Under the pieces are notes generated by a model, which had not been told where the DNA came from, ran no database searches, and worked only from the letters and a program-made list of their open reading frames with translations. From NCBI GenBank assembly GCA_014526335.1, contig JACTAT010000119.1, forward strand, positions 87,229 through 151,228: 64,000 nt of DNA. The letters run 5' to 3'. This document shows positions 22,179 to 33,811 of this stretch, one piece after another. The first letter of the stretch is position 1. The number at the start of each line of letters is the position of its first letter. This stretch comes from Chrysaora quinquecirrha (Eukaryota; Cnidaria; Scyphozoa; Semaeostomeae; Pelagiidae). The position numbers and the translations under genes are program-made.

Positions 22179-23582
22179 ATGCTTGGTCTCACATGGAATA
22201 AAGCAAAAGATACTCTAGCAGTAGCCTTTCCAACCAATCAAGCTGAGCTGACAAAGAGAGGAGTTCTGCGAAGCCTGGCCTCCGTCTATGATCCACTCGG
22301 TTTAGCATCACCGACATTGTTACTTGGCAAATTGATATACAGGACCTGTTGTGATCAGAGTCTCTCCTGGGATGCAGATCTACCTGAAGAAATCGTGAAA
22401 GCCTGGAAGATCTTTGAGAAGAACTTAGCATCTATCGTTGAAGTACCTAGAAGTCTGTGCAGCTTCCAAGAACCAATTCACTCAGTGGAACTCCATGTCT
22501 TTGGTGATACCAGCGGAAAAGGAACTTCTGCTGCTGTTTATGCTGTAGTCAAGCAAGACTCAGGTACCAATCAAGGGTTGCTTGCAGCAAAAGCACGTCT
22601 AGCAAAGAAGAACTTAAGCATCCCACGGCTTGAGCTTGTTGCAGCACATATGGCAGCCAATTTGGTAAACAACGTCAAAGAAGCACTCAAAGGCTATCCA
22701 GTTGGAGACATCTATGGCTGGCTAGATAGTACTGTTGCCCTGTATTGGATTGGAAATAAAGGCAGTTACAAACAATTTGTGGCTAATAGAGTCAGACTGA
22801 TTAACGAGAAGAATTACATCACTTGGCGACATGTGACTTCAGATGAAAATCCGGCAGATATTGGGAGCCGTAGTGAAAAAGCTAGCAAGTTATCAGAAAC
22901 CTGGTTGAAGGGACCTAGTTGGCTACCTGAAAGATCCAGTTGGCCTGACGAGCTGATTGTGCAGCAAAGCAGAGAATCAGAAGAAGAAGCCAAGCTAATC
23001 AAAGAAGTGCTTGCAGTTGCTGTTCAGAAGACAGAAGATATCGACAACTTGATCAGCAAATTCAGTTTCTGGAAAGTCATCAGAATTTTGTCCTGGATGG
23101 CAAGATTTATCAATAACAGCAGATTGAAGAAAGAAGATCGAGTTTCCGGACCATTAACAGCAGAAGAAACAGAACACCAGATACAATCCTGCATAAGAAG
23201 AGAGCAAGAACTAGTCAGTAGTACTGAAGCATTCAAACAAGATCAGCTTACACTTAACCTGCAGAAGAACAGCAGCGGATTGTATGAATGCAGAGGAAGA
23301 ATACAAGGGGTCTACCCCATTTACCTGCCACCAAAGTCAGCTTTCAGCGAAAAGTTGGTGATGGATTGTCACAAGAAGACCTTGCACGGGGGAGCTGGAC
23401 TTACAATGACGTCAGTTCGAGAAAAGTATTGGATTCCACGTCTTCGTCAGCTGACTAAAAGGGTAATCAGAAGCTGTCATGGTTGTAAACGTTTCCATGC
23501 AGTTGCATTCTCCAAACCGCCTGAAGGGAATCTCCTAAAAGCAGAACAGAAGGTTTGCGTCCATTCCAAGCTGTTGGAATAG
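22179..23582 (+). pseudogene. BEL copy A RNase H (A17 region) and integrase zinc-binding domain
   Basis: Open for 467 codons. VFGDTSGKGTSAAVYAV (near 22497-22545) has the first RNase H Asp, then PRLELVAAHMA and WLDSTVALYWI. The integrase HHCC zinc-binding part follows (LHGGAGLTM, then RSCHGCKRFHA near 23470-23500). The frame breaks near 23531 at a C run that is one base longer in copy B. Confidence 0.85.
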
Positions 23583-24388
23583 ACTATGCTGGACCACTAT
23601 ACTACAAACGCAGACAAGATCAACTTGGTAAATCCTACATCTTACTTATTTCCTGCAGTGTCACCAGAGCTATCTACATCGAACTTCTGCGTGATCAAAC
23701 CGTTGAAGAATTCTTGAAGTGTTTGAAGAGATTCATCGCAAGAAAAGGACGACCAGAAAGAATCTACACAGACAACGGAAGAACATTTGTGGCTGGTGCG
23801 ACGTGGCTGAGGAAGATAATGAAAGATGAGAAGCTGAGAGATTTTACTGCCCACCAAAGCATCAGCTGGCAATTTAACTTAAGCAAAGCGCCCTGGTGGG
23901 GCGGGCAATTTGAAAGGCTGATTGGTCTTATTAAACAATCGCTCTATAAGACTATCGGAAGAGCACAGCTGAAGTGGAGTGAACTGGAAGAGGTGATCCT
24001 CGACATAGAAACAGCTTTGAACAATCGTCCACTTGGATACATCGAAGACGACATACAGCAGCCAATTCTCACGCCGAATGTGATGATGTTTGGATTTCCA
24101 AACAAGCTAATCGAAGAAGATCCAGAAGCTTTAGAAGATAAAGACCTGAAGAAACGAGCGATTTACCTGAAGAGATGTAAACAGTCACTATGGAATAGAT
24201 GGACTGCAGAATATATCAGAGGACTGAGGGAGCGACATCACCTCAAACAGCCATCAAAGTCACCGAATCTTGAAGTTGGAGACGTTGTAATCATCAAAAC
24301 GAAGATCGTAACAGAGGCAAGTGGAACCTTGGAATCGTTGAAGAGCTTATCAGCGGAAGAGATGGAGTTGTCAGAGGAGCTCGCTTGA
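23555..24388 (+). pseudogene. BEL copy A integrase core and C-terminal domain
   Basis: The DDE integrase core is visible: GIDYAGPLY (23573 onward), YTDNGRTFV (about 23763) and APWWGGQFERLIGLIKQSL with the Glu near 23911. The BEL-type C-terminal DUF5641 follows (LWNRWTAEYIRGLRERH, GDVVIIK). It loses frame near 24295 at an A run. Confidence 0.85.
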
Positions 24389-24636
24389 GAGCCGGAAAAT
24401 CATACTGGGAAAGACCGATTCAACATCTATATCCGCTTGAACTGCACTGTAATATTCCCAGAAGTGAGGACAAACATCTTGATCCTGAAGCCAGAGAATT
24501 CAAGCCAAAAAGGAGAGCAGCCGTGAACGCAGCAGAATCATAAGAGTTGTAGCAGAAGAAGACGAGGATGACACTCTTTGAACTTTAACTGAACACTGAT
24601 TATATTTGTTCCCTTTCGGAACAAATAGGGGGAGAG

Positions 24637-24944
24637 TGTCAAGAACTTTATGCGACTTTTTGAACTTATGAACTTTTACAGTATTTGGACTACCTTTTTT
24701 TATTTAATTCTTTGTTATGTTAATTAACCTCGATTTCAAGTAATCTAGTAAATTCGTGAGAACGGGAAAAATACATGAGGAACTTAGAAAAAAGCACGAG
24801 GAAAGTGAGAACTTGAGATAATCGTGAAGTGAATCGAAATCTTAGCATTTTTTTATTGTATTTAACATTGAGGAAAAAGCAAGTCTACTTATTGCGTAAA
24901 ATCTTTCGTGAGTTATTGTTGCGGAGCAGAACAAATTCCCAACA
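24637..24944 (+). repeat. BEL copy A 3' LTR
   Basis: About 308 bp, preceded by polypurine AGGGGGAGAG. Directly followed by foldback-core sequence AGTGACATTGAG. Confidence 0.92.
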
Positions 24945-25614
24945 AGTGACATTGAGTTAAAGCAACTATTCTAGGAGTTTCAACATTTTTCCAAACCCCG
25001 TAGGAAACCTGAAAAAAAACAGCTTTCTAAAATAGTTTTGCTTCATTTCATCCCTGTCTTAGATCGCGAGAGAGGGATTTTAACTTTAAATACAAAAAAC
25101 GCGTGAGTTGCGTTATGATATGCACATTAAAAAGCAACCATTGTTAGAGAAGGAAGTAGTCATTTTTCTTTCCAGATGAATAGGTACTTTGGCTTTGCAC
25201 AAAAGCGAATCTCTTTGATTATCAAGTCAAATTAAATTCGAGGAAAAAGGCACAGCTTAAATTTGGAGTTTAGTAAATTGTTTCTCGATTTTTCTGACGA
25301 CCATTTTCGAACAGGAAATGAAAATGTGTTAGCACAACAAGTACGATAGCGAGAGAGAAGATTGCAAGTTTAGAATTAGATTTTCTAAAACAATATCGTG
25401 GCATTTACATATTGTTGCCAGGTATTCAAATCAGCAAGCGAAAATTGACGAAAATTCCTTTCCAGTATGCTCAATTGCATTTCGGTTCAACTAAATTGTC
25501 ACATTATGAAGGAATCGCTCGATTTCTCAGTTCTTGCAAGACGCTTGTTGCTGAGCCCCCGTCTTTTAACACTGTTTCTCAACCTGATTAAGCGTGATTA
25601 GCATGATAGCCATG

Positions 25615-26253
25615 CAAATGCCCCACACTACTCAAAGATATCCCTCCACTACTCATGATATCCCTCCACACTACTGAACATCCCCGCGCTACTCAGAGAT
25701 AATCCCCCACACTACTGAACATCCCCCACACTACTCAGAGATGCCTCCCCGGAAGCATCATGATATCCCTCCACGGTACTCATGGTATCCCCCGCACTAC
25801 TGAACATCCCCACACTACTGATGATGCCTCCCCGGCAGCATCATGATATCCTCCGCGCTACTCATGGTATCCCTCCACCCTACTGAACATCCCCACGCTA
25901 CTCAGAGATAATCCCCACACTACTGAACATCCCCACACTACTCAGAGATGCCTCCCCGGAAGCATCATGATATCCCTCCACAGTACTCATGGTATCCCCC
26001 ACTACTGAACATCCCCACACTACTGATGATGCCTCCCCAAGCATCATGATATCCCTCCGCACTACTGATGATATCCCCCCACACTACTGAGCATCCCCCG
26101 CGCTACTCAGAGATATCCCTCCACACTACTGAACATCCCCCACACTACTCAGAGATGCCTCCCCGTGCAACTCATGATATCCCTCCGCGCTACTGAATAT
26201 CCCCCACACTACTGCACATCCCCCACACTACTGCACACACGTTGTATGGGGTG
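25615..26253 (-). repeat. Foldback right arm of insert A
   Basis: About 640 bp of subrepeats such as CACACTACTGAACATCCCC and GCATCATGATATCCCTCC in inverted orientation to the left arm, ending CGTTGTATGGGGTG. A non-array segment of about 120 bp just inside (TCTCAACCTGATTAAGCGTG) is part of the inverted repeat in the other units. Confidence 0.9.
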
Positions 26254-26312
26254 AGTCTATATGTGTCAAATACTTTGAGATAGTTGGTTCTAACTTGATC
26301 TGTCTGTAGAAT
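26254..26312 (-). mobile_element. LINE, piece 3 of 4: 59-bp island between the two giant inserts
   Basis: Read on minus, this encodes FYRQIKLEPTISKYLTHID. It fills precisely the gap between the LINE frames ending at 36527 and restarting at 18579, including the AGAAT and AGTCT target duplications at its edges. Confidence 0.88.
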
Positions 26313-26572
26313 CACCCCATACAACGTGTGTGCAGTAGTGTGGGGATGTGCAGATGCTGCCGGGGAGGCAGTGTGTGGGGATGTTCAGTATACCATGAGT
26401 ACCGTGGAGGGATATCATGATGCTTCCGGGGAGGCATCTCTGAGTAGTGTGGGGGATGTTCAGTAGTGTGGGGATTATCTCTGAGTAGCGCGGGGGATGT
26501 TCAGTAGTGTGGAGGGATATCATGAGTAGTGCGGAGGGATATCTTTGAGTAGTGTGGGGCATTTGCATGACT
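26313..26572 (+). repeat. Foldback left arm of unit B1
   Basis: Subrepeat array (GTGCAGTAGTGTGGGGATG, GAGGGATATCATGATGCTTCC), reverse complement of the arm at 33812-34452 but shorter, with internal units deleted. Confidence 0.9.
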
Positions 26573-26764
26573 ATCATGCTAATCACGCTTAATCAGGTTG
26601 AGAAACAGTGTTAAAAGACGGGGGCTCAGCAACAAGCTTCTTGCAAGAGCTGAGAAATCGAGCGATTCCTTCATTCAATCTTGCGAAAGTGGTTGTTTTT
26701 GCTGTGGATTATTGAAAGGCTTCGGTATTGTTGGCATCAACGACTCACTCAGTTCCCTTTCTAT

Positions 26765-27073
26765 TGTCAAGAACTTTATGCGACTTTTTGAACTTATGAA
26801 CTTTTACAGTATTTGGACTACCTTTTTTTATTTAATTCTTTGTTATGTTAATTAACCTCGATTTCAAGTAAACTAGTAAATTCGTGAGAACGGGAAAAAA
26901 TACATGAGGAACTTAGAAAAAGCACGAGGGAAGTGAGAACTTGAGATAATCGTGAAGTGAATCGAAATCTTAGTATTTTTTTAATTGTATTTAACATTGA
27001 GGAAAAAGCAAGTCTACTTATTGCGTAAAATCTTTCGTGAGTTATTGTTGCGGAGCAGAACAAATTCCCAACA
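26765..27073 (+). repeat. BEL copy B 5' LTR
   Basis: 309 bp, TGTCAAGAAC to TTCCCAACA, identical to the 3' LTR at 32561-32869 by eye. Confidence 0.93.
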
Positions 27074-27287
27074 AAGTGGCACCGACCAGATGGGAGAAGA
27101 CAGCGTTTTTCAATTCTAAGTTATCAAATCATCAGAGACAAAGGTATTAGATAGATAGTCCTAAGTTTTCAGAGTCAAAACTAATCAAAAGTCAGTGAGT
27201 AAACCTTGAATTACTTTACCTAAATTAGATAAACAAATCTAATTGAATTCAGAGTCGTGAGAATCAAAACATTGGCCTAGTCTAGCT

Positions 27288-27653
27288 ATGGCAAATATTG
27301 AAGAGAAAACAAAGAAAATTCAAAACAAGTTTCGCATGCTGAAATTTACGCAGCAGGAAACAGCCAGAATCCTTGAGAAAAACAATGTGAAATCACTAGA
27401 GAGACACATTAATATTTTTAGCAAAAATATTGATGAAATTCATACCCTTGTATCAGAAATTCAGGAATTAAAAATAGAAGCTGATGAAGAGCTTGAGGAA
27501 GTCAGAACCTGGAGTCTTAAAACTGAAACAGATCTTTCAGAATTTGAAGATAACATGGAAGAATTACAGAAGAGAATGAATTGTCTACAAAAAGAAGAAA
27601 AGGCAGCAATGAGTCGTGAAGAGGAAGAGGCTAAAGCAAGCAAGAAAGCGTGA
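27288..27653 (+). pseudogene. BEL copy B gag N-terminal coiled-coil segment
   Basis: Same coiled-coil start as copy A (MANIEEKTKKIQNKF). The frame ends at 27651-27653 because of a one-base difference from copy A in AAGC(G)AAGCAAG. Confidence 0.75.
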
Positions 27654-27718
27654 ATATGATGAAGCACTTAAATTAGAGGAAGCAAAATGCAGATGAAAAG
27701 CAATTTGAAAAGGAAATA

Positions 27719-28742
27719 ATGGAATTAAAGCCAACAAGAGAACATCAACAGCAGCAACCAGCCAAAGTCAAATTACCAAAGCTAGTTATATCGAAATTCC
27801 AAGGGACCTACTTAGACTGGCAGAGATTTTGGAATCTATTTGAAACCGAAATTGACAAGAGTGATATTGCTCCAGTATCTAAATTTTCCTATCTCAAAGA
27901 ATCATTGGTGCAAAAGGTCCAGACAACAATAGATGGCCTACCACTTACAACAGAAGGGCAGAAAGGGCCAAGCAAATTTTAAAGACACGCTATGGCAAAC
28001 CCAGTGAGGTAGCAAATGCTCACATTCAGAATATTGTCACATTGCCTGTCATAAATGGAACTCAACCAGCCAAAATTCTGGAATTCTTTGAAAACTTGTG
28101 ACCAGCATACAGACATTAGAGACAATGGGAAAGCTCAAGGAAATCAATGGTTATGTAAGAATGACTTTAGATAAGCTGCCAGGAATAAGAGCTGATTTAG
28201 TGAGAACTGATAATGAATGGCAAGACTGGAAATTTCCACAATTTGTGGAAGCATTGCGAAAGTGGTGTGAACGAAACCCAATCCAAGTTGAAGACAGAAA
28301 CAGACAGCATGGACAGCCCAGGCGTGATAGAGTATTTCAAACAAGTGATAGAGCTGGGAAACCCAAGAGTTGCATTTACTGTGAAAATACAGAGCATAAA
28401 GCTGTGAATTGTGACAAAGTCAATACTGTTGCTGAAAGAAAGAAATTTCTTAATTCAAAAAAACTATGCTTTAACTGTACAGGCAGCAAACACCATGCTG
28501 CAGAATGCCACAGCAAATTCAAATGCCAAAAATGCAGTGCTAAACACCATACTTCTATTTGTGATCAGCAAACTCAGCAAGTCCTTCTAGCCACCAATGA
28601 AGAAAAATCAAATGGCACTGTTACATATCCTGTTGTCCTGGTTAAAGTGAATGGAGTGACATGTCGTGCACTTTGGACACAGGGCTGGAAGCTCCTACGC
28701 ATCCACAACACTGCTGGATCTCATAGCCAAGAAACCTGTTAG
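27719..28742 (+). pseudogene. BEL copy B gag (DUF1759), zinc knuckles and protease start
   Basis: DUF1759 block, then a private frameshift near 27958 and another near 28094 (an A run one base shorter than in copy A). After that come three Cys/His knuckles (28371-28412, 28469-28510 and a variant). The protease Asp motif near 28676 is out of frame because its T run is one base shorter than in copy A. Confidence 0.82.
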
Positions 28743-29817
28743 AAAAGAAAAGAGAAGAATTGAAATGATGATGCAATCCGTAACTCAAACAATTGAGGTC
28801 TTCGAAGTGAAAATTGCAAGTGTAAACAAAGAATTCAGTTTGGAAACTACAGTGAGTAAGGTGAACAAGGAATGTCTTTTATACTTACCTAATCCAAACT
28901 ATGATAAGGTCTTATCAGAATACAGCCATCTGCAAGAAGTCAAAATGGATGACTCAGATAAAAAAGCAGTTCTTCCTGTTCATCTGATTCTTGGCGCAAA
29001 TGAGTATTCCAGGATTAAAACTGACAAAAAACCCAAGATTGGAAAGCCTGGAGAACCTATTGCTGAACTGACAAATTTTGGCTGGACAATCATGTCTCCA
29101 GGAAGTGAAGCCAAACTTGACAATGTTTATCTTACCAGAAGCTCCAATGCAGATTATGAACAGCTATGCAGCTTAGATATCCTTGGTCTCGCAGATAAAC
29201 CTGATGGCGATCAGCAGCAAGTTCATGAAGAATTCAAAGAACAATTGACTAGAGATTCTGAAGGATGGTATGAAACAGGGCTTTTGTGGAGAAACAGTCA
29301 TGATGCTCTTCACAACAATAAGAATAGAAGCCTTGGAAGACTCAATAACTTAGTCAGAAGATTGCAGAGAGAGCCTGATTTATTCCAGAAATATGACGAA
29401 ATCATTCAAGACCAGCTAGACCAAGGGATTGTAGAGAGAGTTACCAAAGAAGAAGCAAACAGAAAAGAGTTTTACATTCCGCATAAACCAGTTATTCGAG
29501 AGACAGCTGAGAGCACAAAGATCAGAATCGTATTTGATGCCTCTGCAAAGGGATCTGACACCAGTCCATCACTGAATGACTGCTTAGAACCTGGTGAGCC
29601 ACTCCAAAACATGTTGTGGGGTGTACTTGTGAGAAGTCGACTAAAGCCTGTAGCCCTTTGTGCTGACTTGAAGCAAGCATTTCTTCAAGTGCGAATTCGT
29701 GAAGATGATAGAGATTCCTTGCGATTCCATTGGTTGAGAAACAAAGATCCATCACAGATTGAAGTCCTGAGATTTACCAGAGCGCTTTTGGACTTGTTCA
29801 ATCACCGTTTCTTCTAG
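28666..29817 (+). pseudogene. BEL copy B protease end and reverse transcriptase N-terminal part
   Basis: Open for 383 codons, longer than in copy A because breaks at the equivalents of 20884 and 21630 are absent. Includes IRIVFDASAKG and ADLKQAFLQVRI. Stops at 29817 after the same T-run break as copy A. The YVDD-encoding stretch (about 29894-29908) lies downstream in another frame and is intact as a motif. Confidence 0.85.
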
Positions 29818-30100
29818 GAGCAACAATAGAAGAACATCTTAAACTTTGTGAAGCAAATTATCCAGCAGAAGTAGAAGAGATTAGACGCAGTCTCTACGTT
29901 GACGACATAATAAGTGGATCATCTACCTTGGAAGATGCAAAACACCTGAAGAACACCGCCATTTCCATCTTTAGAGAAGCACACTTGAACTCCACAAATG
30001 GCACTCTAACTTAGAAGAGCTGGAAACACACAAAGAAGAGAAAAATGCAGACCAGAGCTATGCCAAAGAACAGCTGGGTGTCAGAGCAGATGAGACCAAA

Positions 30101-32056
30101 ATGCTTGGTCTCACATGGAATAAAGCAAAAGATACTCTAGCAGTAGCCTTTCCAACCAATCAAGCTGAGCTGACAAAGAGAGGAGTTCTGCGAAGCCTGG
30201 CCTCCGTCTATGATCCACTCGGTTTAGCATCACCGACATTGTTACTTGGCAAATTGATATACAGGACCTGTTGTGATCAGAGTCTCTCCTGGGATGCAGA
30301 TCTACCTGAAGAAATCGTGAAAGCCTGGAAGATCTTTGAGAAGAACTTAGCATCTATCGTTGAAGTACCTAGAAGGCTGTGCAGCTTCCAAGAACCAATT
30401 CACTCAGTGGAACTCCATGTCTTTGGTGATACCAGCGGAAAAGGAACTTCTGCTGCTGTTTATGCTGTAGTCAAGCAAGACTCAGGTACCAATCAAGGGT
30501 TGCTTGCAGCAAAAGCACGTCTAGCAAAGAAGAACTTAAGCATCCCACGGCTTGAACTTGTTGCAGCACATATGGCAGCCAATTTGGTAAACAACGTCAA
30601 AGAAGCACTCAAAGGCTATCCAGTTGGAGACATCTATGGCTGGCTAGATAGTACTGTTGCCCTGTATTGGATTGGAAATAAAGGCAGTTACAAACAATTT
30701 GTGGCTAATAGAGTCAGACTGATTAACGAGAAGAATTACATCACTTGGCGACATGTGACTACAGATGAAAATCCGGCAGATATTGGGAGCCGGGTGAAAA
30801 AAGCTAGCAAGTTATCAGAAACCTGGTTGAAGGGACCTAGTTGGCTACCTGAAAGATCCAGTTGGCCTGACGAGCTGATTGTGCAGCAAAGCAGAGAATC
30901 AGAAGAAGAAGCCAAGCTAATCAAAGAAGTGCTTGCAGTTGCTGTTCAGAAGACAGAAGAAATCGAAAACTTGATCAGCAAATTCAGTTTCTGGAAAGTC
31001 ATCAGAATTTTGTCCTGGATGGCAAGATTTATCAATAACAGCAGATTGAAGAAAGTAGATCGAGTTTCCGGACCATTAACAGCAGAAGAAACAGAACACC
31101 AGATACAATCCTGCATAAGAAGAGAGCAAGAACTAGTCAGTAGTACTGAAGCATTCAAACAAGATCAGCTTACACTTAACCTGCAGAAGAACAGCAGCGG
31201 TTTGTATGAATGCAGAGGAAGAATACAAGGGGTCTACCCCATTTACCTGCCACCAAAGTCAGCTTTCAGCGAAAAGTTGGTGATGGATTGTCACGAGAAG
31301 ACCTTGCACGGGGGAGCTGGACTTACAATGACGTCAGTTCGAGAAAAGTATTGGATTCCACGTCTTCGTCAGCTGACTAAAAGGGTAATCAGAAGCTGTC
31401 ATGGTTGTAAACGTTTCCATGCAGTTGCATTCTCCAAACCTCCTGAAGGGAATCTCCCTAAAAGCAGAACAGAAGGTTTGCGTCCATTCCAAGCTGTTGG
31501 AATAGACTATGCTGGACCACTATACTACAAACGCAGACAAGATCAACTTGGTAAATCGTACATCTTACTTATTTCCTGCAGTGTCACCAGAGCTATCTAC
31601 ATCGAACTTCTGCGTGATCAAACCGTTGAAGAATTCTTGAAGTGTTTGAAGAGATTCATCGCAAGAAAAGGACGACCAGAAAGAATCTACACAGACAACG
31701 GAAGAACATTTGTGGCTGGTGCGACATGGCTGAGGAAGATAAGGAAAGATGAGAAGCTGAGAGATTTTACTGCCCACCAAAGCATCAGCTGGCAATTTAA
31801 CTTAAGCAAAGCGCCCTGGTGGGGCGGGCAATTTGAAAGGCTGATTGGTCTTATTAAACAATCACTCTATAAGACTATCGGAAGAGCACAGCTGAAGTGG
31901 AGTGAACTGGAAGAGGTGATCCTCGACATAGAAACAGCTTTGAACAATCGTCCACTTGGATACATCGAAGACGACATACAGCAGCCAATTCTCACGCCGA
32001 ATGTGATGATGTTTGGATTTCCAAACAAGCTAATCAAGAAGATCCAGAAGCTTTAG
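30101..32056 (+). pseudogene. BEL copy B RNase H, integrase zinc-binding and core
   Basis: 651 open codons joining RNase H (VFGDTSGKGTSAAVYAV), HHCC zinc domain and the DDE core (GIDYAGPLY, YTDNGRTFV, APWWGGQFERL). Here no break occurs at the position equivalent to 23531 in copy A. The frame is lost at about 32035, where copy A has one more base. Confidence 0.88.
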
Positions 32057-32307
32057 AAGATAAAGACCTGAAGAAACGAGCGATTTACCTGAAGAGATGT
32101 AAACAGTCACTATGGAATAGATGGACTGCAGAATATATCAGAGGACTGAGGGAGCGACATCACCTCAAACAGCCATCAAAGTCACCGAATCTTGAAATTG
32201 GAGACGTTGTAATCATCAAAAACGAAGATCGTAACAGAGGCAAGTGGAACCTTGGAATCGTTGAAGAGCTTATCAGCGGAAGAGATGGAGTTGTCAGAGG
32301 AGCTCGC

Positions 32308-32505
32308 TTGAGAGCCGGAAAATCATACTGGGAAAGACCGATTCAACATCTATATCCGCTTGAACTGCACTGTAATATTCCCAGAAGTGAGGACAAACAT
32401 CTTGATCCTGAAGCCAGAGAATTCAAGCCAAAAAGGAGAGCAGCCGTGAACGCAGCAGAAATCATAAGAGTTGTAGCAGAAGAAGACGAGGATGACACTC
32501 TTTGA
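32308..32505 (+). pseudogene. BEL copy B C-terminal end of pol
   Basis: Frame MRAGKSYWERPIQHLYPLEL to the stop at 32503-32505 is the DUF5641/C-terminal tail. The corresponding tail in copy A is broken near 24535 by a shorter A run. Confidence 0.65.
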
Positions 32506-32560
32506 ATTTTAACTGAACACTGATTATATTTGTTCCCTTTCGGAACAAATAGGGGGAGAG

Positions 32561-32869
32561 TGTCAAGAACTTTATGCGACTTTTTGAACTTATGAACTTT
32601 TACAGTATTTGGACTACCTTTTTTTATTTAATTCTTTGTTATGTTAATTAACCTCGATTTCAAGTAAACTAGTAAATTCGTGAGAACGGGAAAAAATACA
32701 TGAGGAACTTAGAAAAAGCACGAGGGAAGTGAGAACTTGAGATAATCGTGAAGTGAATCGAAATCTTAGTATTTTTTTAATTGTATTTAACATTGAGGAA
32801 AAAGCAAGTCTACTTATTGCGTAAAATCTTTCGTGAGTTATTGTTGCGGAGCAGAACAAATTCCCAACA
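32561..32869 (+). repeat. BEL copy B 3' LTR
   Basis: 309 bp, identical to the 5' LTR by eye, followed by the CTAT target duplication. Confidence 0.93.
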
Positions 32870-33811
32870 CTATTTCTTCAGTATTTCCAGTTTCTAGAAT
32901 TCTTCTAAAACCTTGAATCGGACTAGTAAACGAAGACATTCTCAAAGAAATCTTGCTCGAACTGCGACTGAAACTGAACAGAACTCCTTGAAGGGGCTGT
33001 ACTTTGTTCAGTCTAGGTGGGCTTATTATTGAATAGTTGTTATTAAAGCAACCTTTGTTGGTAGGAAGTAGATGTTTTCTAGACTACGATTATGATCACG
33101 CAAAGTCAGTAAGGCACGATATAGTGGTCGTGTTTGTCATAGAGTGACATTGAGTTAAAGCAACTATTCTAGGAGTTTCAACATTTTTCCAAACCCCGTA
33201 GGAAACCTGAAAAAAAACAGCTTTCTAAAATAGTTTTGCTTCATTTCATCCCTGTCTTAGATCGCGAGAGAGGGATTTTAACTTTAAATACAAAAAACGC
33301 GTGAGTTGCGTTATGATATGCACATTAAAAGCAACCATTGTTAGAGAAGGAAGTAGTCATTTTCTTTCCAGATGAATAGGTACTTTGGCTTTGCACAAAA
33401 GCGAATCTCTTTGATTATCAAGTCAAATTAAATTCGAGGAAAAAGGCACAGCTTAAATTTGGAGTTTAGTAAATTGTTTCTCGATTTTTCTGACGACCAT
33501 TTTCGAACAGGAAATGAAAATGTGTTAGCACAACAAGTACGATAGCGAGAGAGAAGATTGCAAGTTTAGAATTAGATTTTCTAAAACAATATCGTGGCAT
33601 TTACATATTGTTGCCAGGTATTCAAATCAGCAAGCGAAAATTGACGAAAAATTCCTTTCCAGTATGCTCAATTGCATTTCGGTTCAACTAAATTGTCACA
33701 TTATGAAGGAATCGCTCGATTTCTCAGTTCTTGCAAGACGCTTGTTGCTGAGCCCCCGTCTTTTAACACTGTTTCTCAACCTGATTAAGCGTGATTAGCA
33801 TGATAGCCATG

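Larger units (their letters stand above)
18848..24944 (+). mobile_element. BEL/Pao LTR retrotransposon copy A (6.1 kb)
   Basis: 5' LTR 18848-19150 (TGTCAAGAAC...TTCCCAACA), primer-binding-site-like TGGCACCGACCAGATG at 19154, gag, protease, reverse transcriptase, RNase H and integrase in BEL/Pao order, polypurine tract AGGGGGAGAG at 24627-24636 and 3' LTR 24637-24944. The host-flank bases on the two sides differ (CCATG versus AGTGA), so there is no target duplication. The two LTRs also differ by substitutions (for example AAGTAAACTAG versus AAGTAATCTAG). The coding region is split by several one-base indels and is non-functional as assembled. Confidence 0.92.
18580..26253. mobile_element. Foldback insert A (7674 bp) inside the LINE, carrying BEL/Pao copy A
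   Basis: Begins CACCCCATACAACG and ends with its reverse complement CGTTGTATGGGGTG. The 5-bp AGTCT flanks both sides (18575-18579 and 26254-26258). Leaving out the insert and one AGTCT keeps the LINE codons in phase. The left arm (18580-18847) and right arm (about 25615-26253) are inverted arrays of ACTACTGAACATCCCC / ACTACTCAGAGATATCCCTC-type subrepeats. The core 24945-25614 is non-coding. Relative to the intact unit at 34453-36526, about 450 bp of left arm and core are missing where BEL copy A sits. Confidence 0.9.
26765..32869 (+). mobile_element. BEL/Pao LTR retrotransposon copy B (6105 bp)
   Basis: 5' LTR 26765-27073 and 3' LTR 32561-32869, each 309 bp and identical as far as I can read. 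Primer-binding-site-like TGGCACCGACCAGATG at 27077, polypurine tract AGGGGGAGAG at 32551-32560. Perfect 4-bp target duplication CTAT (26761-26764, 32870-32873); the empty site is preserved in unit B2 at 34938-34946 (CTTTCTATTTCTTC). Coding order is gag, protease, RT, RNase H, integrase. Several one-base breaks are shared with copy A, others are private. Confidence 0.94.

Noticed and set aside
24945..25614. Transposase hidden in the foldback core
   Set aside because: No ORF of useful length in any frame and none shared among the three core copies.
25615..26586. CRISPR-like regular array
   Set aside because: The foldback arms have short degenerate repeats with no unique spacers of constant length, occur inverted at element ends, and the genome is eukaryotic.
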